DNA of 64,000 nucleotides from Sneathiella sedimenti. Its GTDB lineage: Bacteria; Pseudomonadota; Alphaproteobacteria; Sneathiellales; Sneathiellaceae. How positions within the stretch are numbered: the stretch's first letter is position 1; the number at the start of each line of letters is the position of its first letter. Both the position numbers and the translations under genes were made by a program. The stretch lies in NCBI RefSeq assembly GCF_017313765.1, contig NZ_JAFLNC010000003.1, positions 62,001 to 126,000 of the forward strand, in the 5' to 3' direction. The notes under the pieces are model-generated. The model did no database searches, was not told where the DNA came from, and worked only from the letters and a program-made list of their open reading frames with translations. Of the stretch, positions 8,443-17,468 are shown one piece after another.

Positions 8443-9559
8443 TGCAAGCAACAGAAACTACCTTATCAAGACATTGCAGGACCTTCTGGCAATCCCGAGC
8501 CCAACGGGCATGACGGATGACATCGTTGGGTATGTCTGCGGCGAACTGACCGAACTGGGAATTCCCTTTGAATTGACCCGTCGTGGCGCAATCCGTGCTG
8601 ACTTGAAGGGAGCCAGGTCGTCTCCCGACCGGGCCATTGTCTCTCATCTTGATACGCTCGGGGCCATGGTGAAGGGATATTATGACAATGGCCGCCTGCA
8701 GGTTGTTCCCATCGGGAGTTGGTCTGCCCGGTTTGCAGAAGGCGCGAGGGTGAGTGTATATGCGGATGACCGGCAATTTCGCGGGTCGATCCTGCCGTTA
8801 AAGGCTTCTGGGCATACCTATAATGACGAGATTGATACTCAGCCGATAGCCTGGACGAATCTGGAGCTTAGGTTGGATGAGAAAATCTCGAGTGAGGCGG
8901 AGGCGCGCGCCGCCGGACTCAATGTCGGTGATATTATCGCCATAGATCCTTCGCCCGAATTCACCGAGAAGGGGTTTATCTGCTCCCGTCATCTAGATGA
9001 CAAGGCGGGCGTTGCAGCAGTGTTGGCGGCGGCTAGTACGATCGTTGAGAACCGCATTCAGCTTCCCATCGACTGTCACCTGCTTTTCACCATTTCGGAA
9101 GAGGTAGGTGTCGGAGCCTCTCACGTATTGCATGGAGATGTTGCCGAACTTGTGTCGATAGATAACGGAACCATCGCTCCGCAGCAATACACTTCGGAGT
9201 ATGGGGTCACGGTGGCCATGCAGGACTCGAGCGGACCGTTCGACCGGCAGTTGACACAAAGCCTCATTCAGCTCTGTGAACAAAATGAGATCACTTATAG
9301 CCGCGATGTCTTTAGGTTTTATCGCAGCGATGCCGCGGCCGCTGTCGAGGCGGGAAATGATATTCGCACTGCGCTTCTATGCTTCGCGCTGGATTCCTCG
9401 CATGGCTATGAACGTACCCATATCGACTCTTTGACGGCGCTTGCGAACCTACTGGTACAATATGTAACAAGTAAACCGCTGTTTCAGCGTGACGAGGAGG
9501 CCCTGGGATCTGTTGGCGATCTGCCAATTACAAGTAAAGCGGAACCAGTGTCAGATTGA
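8429..9559 (+). CDS. NAGGN-system M42 family metallopeptidase
   Basis: Aminopeptidase-like di-metal hydrolase of 376 residues and third member of the NAGGN trio. Metal ligands are seen in order: His in VSHLDTLGAM, Asp in SRHLDDKAGVAA, the Glu pair in FTISEEVGVGASH, Asp in VSIDNGT and a late His in DSSHGYERTH. M42 enzymes cleave amino-terminal residues; in this operon it may turn over or edit the dipeptide, which is inference from context. The ATG at 8429 overlaps ngg by 14 bases, indicating translational coupling; an in-frame GTG at 8420 is an alternative start. Confidence 0.91.
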   Translation: MTKISASNRNYLIKTLQDLLAIPSPTGMTDDIVGYVCGELTELGIPFELTRRGAIRADLKGARSSPDRAIVSHLDTLGAMVKGYYDNGRLQVVPIGSWSARFAEGARVSVYADDRQFRGSILPLKASGHTYNDEIDTQPIAWTNLELRLDEKISSEAEARAAGLNVGDIIAIDPSPEFTEKGFICSRHLDDKAGVAAVLAAASTIVENRIQLPIDCHLLFTISEEVGVGASHVLHGDVAELVSIDNGTIAPQQYTSEYGVTVAMQDSSGPFDRQLTQSLIQLCEQNEITYSRDVFRFYRSDAAAAVEAGNDIRTALLCFALDSSHGYERTHIDSLTALANLLVQYVTSKPLFQRDEEALGSVGDLPITSKAEPVSD

Positions 9560-9610
9560 ACACAAGAATGGCATATGAGTTTATCTGCTAGGTGGCAACT
9601 AAACTGCAAA

Positions 9611-10837
9611 TCATGCAGCTACTGGCCTCTCGGGCGGCTTGTATAGGGCAAACATGATCTGTGCCATTCCGGCGAAAAGCCCCAATCCGACGCCAATTTG
9701 CAGGGCAAGATCATAGGATCCCAGCAGATCAAACAACCAGCCGCCACCGAAGGCACCGAAAAAGCTCCCAATTTGGTGGCTGAAAAAGGCGAGCCCCTGG
9801 ATCATGGCTTGCCACCGCAGGCCGAACATTTCAACGACAGATCCGGCGACCAGCGGCGATACACCGAGCCAGAGAAAACCCATAACGGCGGCAAAGAAGA
9901 TCGTTGTCGTCGGGGTCGGGGGGAGAATGAAGTAAACGGCAAGGGTAAATGATCGTGAAATATAGATAATTCCCAGCAAGACCTGTTTTGACCAGCGGCC
10001 GCCGGCCCAGCCAAAGAACAGGCTACCCAGGACATTGAAGCCCCCAATGATACCGAGAGCGGATGCCCCAAGCATCGGGTCCATTCCGCAAATAACGAGA
10101 TAAGAGGGCAGATGCGTCGTCAGGAAAACGAGCTGCATCCCGCAGACGAAATAAGCAATGGCCATGACCAGAAACGGTGCGTGCCGGAAGGCAACTGCGA
10201 TAGCGGCTCCCGCGGGAAGGCGGTCGGAATTGTTTGCGGAAAGCTCCAGTGGCGCTTCCTTGTCGACGCGCCCGGCAATCCAGGCCGCAGGAATGATAAC
10301 CAGGGCGACGACAGTAAAGCCGATCAAGCCAATGCGCCAATCATAGAGTGATTCAAGAAGCTGCCCGAGCGGCGCAGTAAACATTGCCCCGACCGAACCT
10401 GCGGCAGACATTATGCCAAGAGCCGTGCTGCGGATAGATGTCGGAACCAACCGTGAGGTGAGGGACATTGTCATGGCAAAGGACGCACAGGCCATGGCAA
10501 TGCCAACGCAAATACCGGCACCAAAAATGACCATTGCAATCCCGTTTGCGTTTGCGAGAGACGTCATTCCAATAGCGTAAAACACTGCCCCGCCAACCAT
10601 AACCGGCCGATATCCCCATTTATCAGCAAACATGCCGGCAAATGGTTGGCATAGGCCCCAGACCAGGTTCTGCATGGCAATTGCGAAGGTAAAATCGGTA
10701 ATCGTGACCGCAATATCCTGGGTAAGCGATGGCATAAAAAGGCCAAGGCTTTGCCGAAGACCGAAGCTCAGGCTCAACATCACAGCGCCGGCGATCAGGA
10801 TAGGAAGAACTGGGCGTAAGGCCCGTATGCTGGACAT
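9611..10837 (-). CDS. MFS transporter
   Basis: Major facilitator of about 408 residues with twelve apparent membrane segments. The loop 2-3 motif reads FAGMFADKWGYRPVMVGG, close to the classical G-x-x-x-D-R-x-G-R-R. The first segment LRPVLPILIAGAVMLSLSFG begins right after the ATG at 10835-10837, which I prefer over an in-frame GTG at 10867 with no ribosome site. The closest style is the oxalate/formate or monocarboxylate-type MFS branch, so an organic acid is a reasonable guess but unproven. It follows the duplicated GSHGG protein gene on the same strand, 187 bases downstream, and may be part of that unit. Confidence 0.9.
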   Translation of the reverse strand: MSSIRALRPVLPILIAGAVMLSLSFGLRQSLGLFMPSLTQDIAVTITDFTFAIAMQNLVWGLCQPFAGMFADKWGYRPVMVGGAVFYAIGMTSLANANGIAMVIFGAGICVGIAMACASFAMTMSLTSRLVPTSIRSTALGIMSAAGSVGAMFTAPLGQLLESLYDWRIGLIGFTVVALVIIPAAWIAGRVDKEAPLELSANNSDRLPAGAAIAVAFRHAPFLVMAIAYFVCGMQLVFLTTHLPSYLVICGMDPMLGASALGIIGGFNVLGSLFFGWAGGRWSKQVLLGIIYISRSFTLAVYFILPPTPTTTIFFAAVMGFLWLGVSPLVAGSVVEMFGLRWQAMIQGLAFFSHQIGSFFGAFGGGWLFDLLGSYDLALQIGVGLGLFAGMAQIMFALYKPPERPVAA

Positions 10838-11024
10838 TGTTAAAGTACCGTTCTTATTGTTTTGCACACATATAATATGAAGGTGTGACTTTTAGCAAAC
10901 GAGTTTATTGAAATTCGCCGGGTTAAGAAAATCAGTTTTAAGAACCGGGTGGTTGAGTTATGAGAGCAATTGCCTGTCTACAGTTTATAGATATTCAAAC
11001 AAGTATCCAGGTAGGCCCGTGGTC

Positions 11025-11819
11025 TCAAAGACTGTTGAGCCAATCTTTGAGTTTCATGCCAACAGCAGCGCCCGTCCGGCTCGCGTACAGATTTGCTTTC
11101 GATACTACCCCTGTTTCAAGAGCGGACCGGGCGTCGCCGATCCGCGCCGTTTCGTGTGAGACAGTTACGGCGGCAACAGCGCGATCATCGAGGGCAGGTA
11201 ACCGCGAAATACCTACTTCATCGGATATCACTCCGGCATCGTTAAAGACAGCTACTTTGGCGACGGCCTTTAAGGCACGCTCAGGGTTTCCCCCAATCAA
11301 CCCGCCATGTGATCCTGTGATAATGATCTTGTTCTTGTCTTCCGCCTTCACAAGTGACGCCGAATCCACCAATAGTATGTCCAGTCCGTTCCGCTCAAGC
11401 CGCAACTCATATCGAGCTTCCTGAACCTCAGGCAAACGATCCCCTGGCTGCTGCGCATTCGCAAGGGCCAATACTGCCTTATCCGCAGGCATGCCGGTTT
11501 CGACCCCACAACGTGCGGCAACCGAATTGGCGATGGTAATAATTCCCCGCGCAAGGGCATCTTCCGCTGATCCTATCAGGCAACTGCGGCTATCGATGGC
11601 GGCGGCAGCCATGCCAACCTTCGCCAGACTGAGAACCCCGGCAACTCCCGCTTGATCGAGACCAATTCCAGCATCATTGAACAACACAGCGCGTATTCCC
11701 GCTGAGGAGGCGATTGCGGCGGGATAGATGCCGCCGTGTGAGCCGGAAACGACAACCTTGCCCCGGTGTCCCTCATCCGCATCCGTGATTGAATCTAGTA
11801 AAATCGGTAAATTTGTCAT
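11025..11819 (-). CDS. Uncharacterised protein with two GSHGG...FNDAG half-repeats
   Basis: Protein of 264 residues, no signal peptide, not recognised as any enzyme. It is visibly an internal duplication. Half one (residues 20-110) has KVVVSGSHGG at 21-30, AVLFNDAGIGLDQAGV at 44-59, AAAAIDSRSCLIG at 71-83 and a closing TGM. Half two (163-258) has KIIITGSHGG at 164-173, VAVFNDAGVISDEVGI at 189-204, AAVTVSHETARIG at 216-228 and a closing VGM. Such repetition of Gly/His/Asp motifs suggests a pseudo-symmetric active or binding site. I recall unnamed proteobacterial proteins of this type but no characterised one. It is divergent from the IclR gene, whose candidate operator lies between them, so it probably belongs to the same regulon. 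Confidence 0.85.
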   Translation of the reverse strand: MTNLPILLDSITDADEGHRGKVVVSGSHGGIYPAAIASSAGIRAVLFNDAGIGLDQAGVAGVLSLAKVGMAAAAIDSRSCLIGSAEDALARGIITIANSVAARCGVETGMPADKAVLALANAQQPGDRLPEVQEARYELRLERNGLDILLVDSASLVKAEDKNKIIITGSHGGLIGGNPERALKAVAKVAVFNDAGVISDEVGISRLPALDDRAVAAVTVSHETARIGDARSALETGVVSKANLYASRTGAAVGMKLKDWLNSL

Positions 11820-11878
11820 TTTTTGACTTTACCCATCTTGACTCTTTGCTTCAATAAGTTTCAAATTACGCAACAAAA

Positions 11879-11897
11879 AATTCCGATAAACGGAATT
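11879..11897. promoter_or_regulatory. Inverted repeat, candidate IclR operator
   Basis: AATTCCG and CGGAATT form a perfect 7-bp inverted repeat around the spacer ATAAA. It lies 13 bases before the iclR ATG and 60 bases from the divergent gene start, where an autoregulating IclR protein commonly binds. Assignment to this regulator is inference. Confidence 0.5.
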
Positions 11898-11910
11898 ATT
11901 GGGAGACGTA

Positions 11911-12693
11911 ATGACAAGCTTGTCACCACCAAAAGGTTCGATAGCTCGCGCAGCACGTGTGCTGGATGTGTTGTCACTTGCCCCAGATGGTGCGGATCTT
12001 ACGGAAATTGTGGCTCAGTCCAAATTCACCAAAACAACCACGTTTCGCGTGTTGGCGTCGTTGCGTGAGATCGACTACGTCTTTCAGGATCCTGCCACGC
12101 GGATTTATCGGCTTGGGTCCAAGCTTGCCGAGCTATCCCGAAATGCTGAACGAATTAATGTAAGCGCACTTGCAGAGCGAGGCATGGCGCGGCTGGCGGA
12201 AATGTCTGAGGATACGGTTTTTCTCTCGGTGCCTGAAGGAGCTGTGTCTATTTGTGTCAACAGAAAGGTCGGCGCCTTTCCCATCCGAACTCTTACTCTG
12301 GATAAAGGCGATCGCAGACCTTTGGGCGTGGGCGCCGGTTCACTCGCCCTTTACTGCTCCCTCTCTGATGAACAGAGGGCGGCAGTTTGCCGGGTCAACA
12401 AGAGCTGGCTGACTGACTATGGCGTAACTGAAGAGGGGCTCGCCGCAGAATACAATTTCTTTAAGGCAAATGGTTACGCCCGCAATAAGGGAGGGGTCGT
12501 TCGCGGAATGAGTGCGATTGCCGTGCCTGTCGTAACGGCTAGCGGCCGGTTGGTCGCGGCCCTTGCTATCGGCGCCATTAATGAGCGGATGGAGCAGTCG
12601 CGTATCGATAATCTTATTCTGCCGGGATTAAAAAGAGAGGCTAGGCGACTTGCTGGCCGGTTTAACGCATTGGAAAAGGAACAGAATAAATGA
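11911..12693 (+). CDS. IclR family transcriptional regulator
   Basis: Regulator of 260 residues. The winged helix-turn-helix is at about residues 8-70 (IARAARVLDVLSLAPDGADL, then FTKTTTFRVLASLREIDYVF). The C-terminal IclR effector domain follows, with DTVFLSVPEGAVSICVNR, RRPLGVGAGSLALYCSL and RGMSAIAVPVVTASGRLVAA. The ATG at 11911 has GGGAG five bases upstream. Its TGA overlaps the E1 alpha start in an ATGA arrangement, so it is translated as the first gene of the plus-strand catabolic operon and probably controls it together with the divergent minus-strand genes. Confidence 0.94.
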   Translation: MTSLSPPKGSIARAARVLDVLSLAPDGADLTEIVAQSKFTKTTTFRVLASLREIDYVFQDPATRIYRLGSKLAELSRNAERINVSALAERGMARLAEMSEDTVFLSVPEGAVSICVNRKVGAFPIRTLTLDKGDRRPLGVGAGSLALYCSLSDEQRAAVCRVNKSWLTDYGVTEEGLAAEYNFFKANGYARNKGGVVRGMSAIAVPVVTASGRLVAALAIGAINERMEQSRIDNLILPGLKREARRLAGRFNALEKEQNK

Positions 12694-13688
12694 CTTCTGC
12701 CGGTCATAATTTCGAGCGCGGACGATCGTTGCTCGAGATGATGGAACGTATTCGCGCTTTTGAGGAGCAGGCCTGTCTGGCGGCTGAGCGTGATAAGCTG
12801 GTCCTTGGTGCTATTCACCCGTCCATCGGTCAGGAAGCGGTGGCTGCCGGTATCATGCATAATCTTTCCAAGGAAGACATTCTGCTGTCAACTCATCGTG
12901 GTCATGGCCACACCTTGGCCAAGGGCGCGAGTTCCCTTGCGATGATGCGGGAACTGCTGGGCCGGGAAGGTGGTTGTTGCGGTGGCAAGGGCGGTTCAAT
13001 GCACATCGCGGATTTTGATGTCGGGATGCTAGGCGCCAACGGGGTTGTCGGTGCCAATATCACGATAGCGGCCGGCGCGGCGCATGCCATCAAGCTGTTG
13101 GGTGACAATAGAATAGTAGTGGATATTTTTGGGGACGGTGCGATTAACCGGGGTCCATTCCTGGAAGGTATAAACTGGGCTGTCGTCTTCAAGCTTCCCA
13201 TACTTTTCGTTTGCGAGGATAACCAGTATTCCGCAACAACCAGGACGGCGTCCATGACCGCGGGCGAGGGAGCGGCAGCACGTGCTGCGTCGTTAGGGAT
13301 GCGCGCGACAACAGTTGACGGGAACGATGTTGAGGCGATCGCGGATACGGTTGCGGATATTGCAGCGCGCTTGCGTGCCGGAGGTCCACCCGAATTCCTT
13401 CATGCAAAAACCTACCGCCGTACCGGCCACACGTCATTTGACCCCGCAACCTATCGTCCGGCAAACGAGTCGACTGAAGAAGAGAAAAAGAACGATCCGA
13501 TAAAACGCCAGCGCGCTGTTCTCGTGGCGGCGGGCATGTCTGAAGCCAACTTACAGTCCTTACATGAGAATGCTCAGAAAGAAATGATAGACGTACTTAA
13601 AAAAGCTGCGGAAACGCCCTTCCCGGCGAGTGAAACTGCTTTCCAGGATGTGCAGGACATAGGCAGTCCCGCGGTGGAGGCGTATTGA
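12690..13688 (+). CDS. ThDP-dependent 2-oxoacid dehydrogenase E1 component, alpha subunit
   Basis: Protein of 332 residues, the size of acetoin or pyruvate dehydrogenase E1 alpha. Family signs: LSTHRGHGHTLAKGAS near residue 70, REGGCCGGKGGSMHIADF near 90-107, and the thiamine-diphosphate motif from GDGAINRGPFLEGINWA to FVCEDNQYS near 148-185. The region TYRRTGHTSFDP matches the phosphorylation-loop/active-site stretch. It couples with the beta subunit immediately downstream. No E2 (lipoyl acyltransferase) or E3 gene lies nearby, so the acceptor of the two-carbon unit is not evident. Acetoin, pyruvate or branched-chain oxoacid are all possible substrates. Confidence 0.93.
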   Translation: MTSAGHNFERGRSLLEMMERIRAFEEQACLAAERDKLVLGAIHPSIGQEAVAAGIMHNLSKEDILLSTHRGHGHTLAKGASSLAMMRELLGREGGCCGGKGGSMHIADFDVGMLGANGVVGANITIAAGAAHAIKLLGDNRIVVDIFGDGAINRGPFLEGINWAVVFKLPILFVCEDNQYSATTRTASMTAGEGAAARAASLGMRATTVDGNDVEAIADTVADIAARLRAGGPPEFLHAKTYRRTGHTSFDPATYRPANESTEEEKKNDPIKRQRAVLVAAGMSEANLQSLHENAQKEMIDVLKKAAETPFPASETAFQDVQDIGSPAVEAY

Positions 13689-14665
13689 TGCCAAAACTGA
13701 CCTATAGAGACGCGAGCCTTGCTGCCATCCAACATTCCATGCGCGAGGACCAGACGGTCTGGTGTGTGGGGGAAGATTTAGGACGTGGCGGTGTTTTTGG
13801 CCAGTATAAAGGATTACGTGAAGAATTCGGCGAATCCCGGATTTCCGATGCACCAATTTCGGAAGCGGCCATTATGGGCGCGGCCTTTGGCGCAGCCATG
13901 ATCGGGACGCGGCCCATTGTCGAAATGCGGTTTTCAGATTTTGCCCTCTGCGCGACGGATGAGTTGGTCAACCAGATTGCCAAAGCCCGTTTCATGTTTG
14001 GGGGCCAGTCACGGGCTCCAATGGTGATCAGAAAGCCGATGGGGCTCTGGCGATCCTCTGCGGCGCAGCATTCTCAGTCTCTTGAGAGCTGGTATGTGCA
14101 TATCCCTGGGCTTGTGGTTGTCTGCCCAGGAACGCCACAGGATAATTATTCGATGTTGAAGGCGGCGATCGCCTGTGATGATCCTGTGGTCTATCTCGAG
14201 CATAAGGGCATCTGGGATCTGGAAGGCGACGTTGATTTCTCGAAAGAATATGAGTTCGGGAAGGCCGAAATACGGCGTGAAGGTTCAGATGTCACCATCG
14301 TCAGCTGGTCCAATACCGCGAACCTGGCGGTTGAAGCAGCAGAGGCGCTCTCTGAACAGGGCATAGATGCTGAAGTGATCGACCTTCGTAGCCTATGGCC
14401 ATGGGATAAAGAGGCCGTACTGAAGAGTGTCGCCAAAACAGGGCGTCTGGTCGTCACCCATGAGTCGGTTGCTGTTGGTGGTTTCGGGGCCGAAGTTGTC
14501 GCGACTGTCGCCGAACAGGCTGGTCATGCTCTTAAAGGTCCGGTTCGCCGGCTTGGAGCGCCCCGATCGCTGGTGTCCTATGCACCAAATCTTGAAGACA
14601 TGCTGCGCGTTACCTCCGAAATGATAGTAACGGCGGCGCAAGAAACTCTCAAAAAGGCAAGTTAA
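13688..14665 (+). CDS. ThDP-dependent 2-oxoacid dehydrogenase E1 component, beta subunit
   Basis: Protein of about 325 residues, partner of the preceding alpha subunit. Conserved E1 beta stretches are VGEDLGRGGVFGQYKGL, SDAPISEAAIMGAAFGAAM, EMRFSDFALCATDELVNQIA, GVVCP-type region LVVVCPGTPQDNYSML, and DLRSLWPWDKEAVLKSV in the transketolase C-terminal domain. The ATG at 13688 has a GGAGG site and overlaps the alpha stop by one base (TGATG); a TTG three bases earlier is also in frame. The HSQSLESWYVHIPGL segment near residue 125-140 is the usual position of the catalytic His. Confidence 0.93.
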   Translation: MPKLTYRDASLAAIQHSMREDQTVWCVGEDLGRGGVFGQYKGLREEFGESRISDAPISEAAIMGAAFGAAMIGTRPIVEMRFSDFALCATDELVNQIAKARFMFGGQSRAPMVIRKPMGLWRSSAAQHSQSLESWYVHIPGLVVVCPGTPQDNYSMLKAAIACDDPVVYLEHKGIWDLEGDVDFSKEYEFGKAEIRREGSDVTIVSWSNTANLAVEAAEALSEQGIDAEVIDLRSLWPWDKEAVLKSVAKTGRLVVTHESVAVGGFGAEVVATVAEQAGHALKGPVRRLGAPRSLVSYAPNLEDMLRVTSEMIVTAAQETLKKAS

Positions 14666-16395
14666 TGATTAAAAATGAAATGACAGGCGGTGAAGCGCTG
14701 GTTCGGATGCTGCTCGCACATGAAGCGGGCCCGATGTTTGGTATGGGCGGATTTCAGCTTCTGCCGTTCTATGATGCAGCACGGCGTTTGGGCCTTAACC
14801 ACAATCTGATCAATGACGAACGTTGCGCGGTGTTCGCGGCGGACGCCTATGCCAAGGTGTCAAACCGCGTTGGCTTGGTTGATGCGACATTGGGGCCGGG
14901 GGCGACGAATCTCGTAACCGGGCTGGTGGAGGCTTTGAATGCGGGGTCCCCAATGGTTGCCATTATCGGTGATGCCCACCGTGATCATGCAGGCAAGAAC
15001 ATGACGCAGGAAACGGATCAGGTGTCCATTCTCCGTCCGGCGTGCAAGGAGCTTCTTAAAGTCGAGACCATTCACCGGATTCCGGAAATCATGCGTCGTG
15101 CCTTCGCCGTCGCCACGTCAGGCCGGCCGGGGCCGGTTGTCGTAAATGTGCCCGAAGACATTGCACATGGAACGCATAACTTTGAACCGGAAGATTTCGA
15201 GGTAGATGGTGCCCATGCAAGGATGCCAGCCCTTCGTTGCCGTCCCGATGCAGAGATGGCGGCTAAAGCGGCCGCTCTTATTGCGACGGCGAAGCGGCCA
15301 ATGATCCTCTGCGGTGGCGGTATTCATATTTCGGGCGCACAAGAGGAAGTCACTCGTCTGGCAGAGGCCTGCAGTATTCCGGTTGCGCATACACTGACCG
15401 GAAAGGGGGCGATTGCCTGCTCCAGCCCGCTTAGTGCGGGACTGTTCGGGCGCTATGACCGTATAGCCAATGACCTCATTGCGAAGAGCGACTGCTTGCT
15501 CGTTGTTGGGTGTAAACTCGGCGAGATTGCCACCAAACGCTATACAATCCCGGAAGCCAATGGCCCTGTCATCCATCTCGATATCGTAGCAGAGGAAATG
15601 GGGCGGACATATCAGCCGGCATTGAAGCTCTGGGGGGATGCCAAGTCCGGGTTGAGTGATCTTTATGATTTGCTGAAAGACAACGCGGATGAGCAGCGGC
15701 AAATGCGCGAAAGCTATGTCGCAGAAATTCCCCAGAAAATGGCGGCCTGGCGGGAAGATGTTTCAGAGCGTCTTAATTCAGATGAATCTCCCGTGCACAT
15801 GGCGCGCCTAATAACGGAAATCAACAAGTTGTTGCCGGAAGACGGCTATCTCGTTGCGGACGGAGGTTTCGCCGCGCATTGGGGAGGCTTGCTTTTCGAT
15901 ACAAAGAAAGCAGGCCGCGCATTTGTGCCGGATCGTGGCTTCGCCTCAATCGGATATGGGTTGCCCGGCGCAATGGGTGTTCAGTTGGCGCAGCCGGAAG
16001 CAATCGTGGTCGGGATTACCGGCGACGGCGGTTTCAATATGGTTCTGGGAGAGCTCGAAACGGCCCGCAGAATGAATCTTGGCGTCACCATTATTGTTGT
16101 AAACAATGCCGCATCCGGATATGTCAAAGCTCTGCAGCATTTGATGTATGGGGATGGAAACTACCAGTCTTCGGAACTGTCGGAGACCAACTACGCCAGT
16201 GTGGCGAATGCCATGGGGTGCCATGGAATTCGTGTTGAAAGTCCAGATCAGCTGGAAACTGCTCTGCTCAGCGCATTTTCTGAGAAAAATCGCCCAAGCG
16301 TAGTAGATGTCGTCGTGACGAGAGACCCCGCAAGAATGCTTCCTGCGGTGGATAACAGGACCGTACAGGTCAAAAAGGGAGACCGCGTCGCATAA
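14665..16395 (+). CDS. Acetolactate synthase/benzoylformate decarboxylase-like ThDP enzyme
   Basis: Single-chain thiamine-diphosphate enzyme of 576 residues with the three-domain plan: N-terminal pyrimidine-binding domain (about 1-170), middle domain (190-330), C-terminal PP-binding domain (365-560). The catalytic Glu lies in LINDERCAVFAADAYAKVS near residue 53. The ThDP motif runs from GDGGFNM through TIIVVNNAASG near 453-485. LGPGATNLVTGLVEALNAGS is typical of acetolactate synthases. There is no regulatory subunit gene, and the gene sits inside a catabolic operon, so biosynthesis of branched-chain amino acids is unlikely. The reaction is undetermined: decarboxylase, carboligase or C-C hydrolase are possible. 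It overlaps the E1 beta stop by one base. Confidence 0.9.
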   Translation: MIKNEMTGGEALVRMLLAHEAGPMFGMGGFQLLPFYDAARRLGLNHNLINDERCAVFAADAYAKVSNRVGLVDATLGPGATNLVTGLVEALNAGSPMVAIIGDAHRDHAGKNMTQETDQVSILRPACKELLKVETIHRIPEIMRRAFAVATSGRPGPVVVNVPEDIAHGTHNFEPEDFEVDGAHARMPALRCRPDAEMAAKAAALIATAKRPMILCGGGIHISGAQEEVTRLAEACSIPVAHTLTGKGAIACSSPLSAGLFGRYDRIANDLIAKSDCLLVVGCKLGEIATKRYTIPEANGPVIHLDIVAEEMGRTYQPALKLWGDAKSGLSDLYDLLKDNADEQRQMRESYVAEIPQKMAAWREDVSERLNSDESPVHMARLITEINKLLPEDGYLVADGGFAAHWGGLLFDTKKAGRAFVPDRGFASIGYGLPGAMGVQLAQPEAIVVGITGDGGFNMVLGELETARRMNLGVTIIVVNNAASGYVKALQHLMYGDGNYQSSELSETNYASVANAMGCHGIRVESPDQLETALLSAFSEKNRPSVVDVVVTRDPARMLPAVDNRTVQVKKGDRVA

Positions 16396-16430
16396 TGCGC
16401 GGTTTTAATAATATAGGGAAGGAAAAGACA

Positions 16431-17447
16431 ATGAAATTGTATGCTTTGCTTGCTTCCGCGTTGATTGGTGTTGCCAGTATTTCACCGTCATTTGCGGCCG
16501 ATTATAAGTCCGAGTACAAGGTCTCAACCGTTGTGCCTGCGCCGTTTCCTTGGGGACTTGCTGCCGACAAATGGATCGAGCTGGTACGGGAACGTTCCGA
16601 TGGCCGGATCAATATGAAAGCCTATCCTGGCACGCAGCTTGTTGCAGGGGAACAAACGAAGGAATTCACCGCGGTACGCAAGGGTGCAATTGACATGTCT
16701 GTCAGCTCCACCATTAACTGGTCACCGCAAATTCCGGAAATGAATATCTTCGCACTGCCTTTCCTGATTCCGGATTACAAGGCGATGGATGCATTGACAG
16801 GGGGTCCTGTCGGGGAAGAAATCTTTGAAATTGTCCGGTCAAAAGGTGTTGAGCCTCTTGCTTGGGCTGAAAACGGATTTCGGGAACTGACAAACTCCAA
16901 AAGGGAAGTGCGGTCGCCCGCGGATCTGGAAGGGATGAAAATCCGTGTTGTTGGCTCTCCGCTGTTTAACGACACCTTCACTGCCTTTGGTGCCAACCCT
17001 GCGCAGATGAGCTGGGCGGATGCCAAACCTGCACTGACCACGGGCGCTGTCGATGGCCAGGAAAACCCATTGACGATTTTTACCATCGCGAAAATGCATC
17101 TGGTTGGCCAGAAATATGTCACCACCTGGGGATATGTTGCAGACCCCCTCATCTTTGCAGTTAGCCATCGGGTCTGGAACGACTTCACCCCGGAAGATCA
17201 GGAAATTATTCGTCAGGCAGCAATTGATGCCGGCGCTTACGGTATTGAAGTTGCCCGTAAGGGTCTGACTGAAGGCGACGACTCCCTGTACAAGGAAATT
17301 GAGGGTCTCGGCGTTACAGTGACGCATCTGACGGATGAAGAACGGCAGAAGTTTGTCGACGCAAGCCGTGGCGTCTATGAGAAGTGGACGGAAATTGTCG
17401 GTCCTGATCTGGTGAAAAAGGCGGAAGAAAGTGTCGCCAACCGCTGA
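16431..17447 (+). CDS. TRAP transporter solute-binding protein (DctP type)
   Basis: Periplasmic binding protein of 338 residues with a Sec signal MKLYALLASALIGVASISPS ending in FAA. The ATG at 16431 has a GGAAGGAAAAG site; an upstream in-frame ATG at 16395 has none. Family signs: LTNSKREVRSPADLEGMKIR with the carboxylate-binding Arg in KIRVVGSP, GANPAQMSWADAKPALTTGA and VDGQENPLTIF. The binding pocket Arg implies an organic-acid substrate, fitting import of the 2-oxoacid or hydroxy-acid handled by the enzymes upstream, which is inference. Confidence 0.94.
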   Translation: MKLYALLASALIGVASISPSFAADYKSEYKVSTVVPAPFPWGLAADKWIELVRERSDGRINMKAYPGTQLVAGEQTKEFTAVRKGAIDMSVSSTINWSPQIPEMNIFALPFLIPDYKAMDALTGGPVGEEIFEIVRSKGVEPLAWAENGFRELTNSKREVRSPADLEGMKIRVVGSPLFNDTFTAFGANPAQMSWADAKPALTTGAVDGQENPLTIFTIAKMHLVGQKYVTTWGYVADPLIFAVSHRVWNDFTPEDQEIIRQAAIDAGAYGIEVARKGLTEGDDSLYKEIEGLGVTVTHLTDEERQKFVDASRGVYEKWTEIVGPDLVKKAEESVANR

Positions 17448-17468
17448 TCAGCCTTGTTAAAAATGTTA

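Noticed and set aside
14665-16395. Biosynthetic acetolactate synthase (ilvB)
   Set aside because: No small regulatory subunit gene and overlap with E1 and TRAP genes under an IclR regulator point to catabolism.
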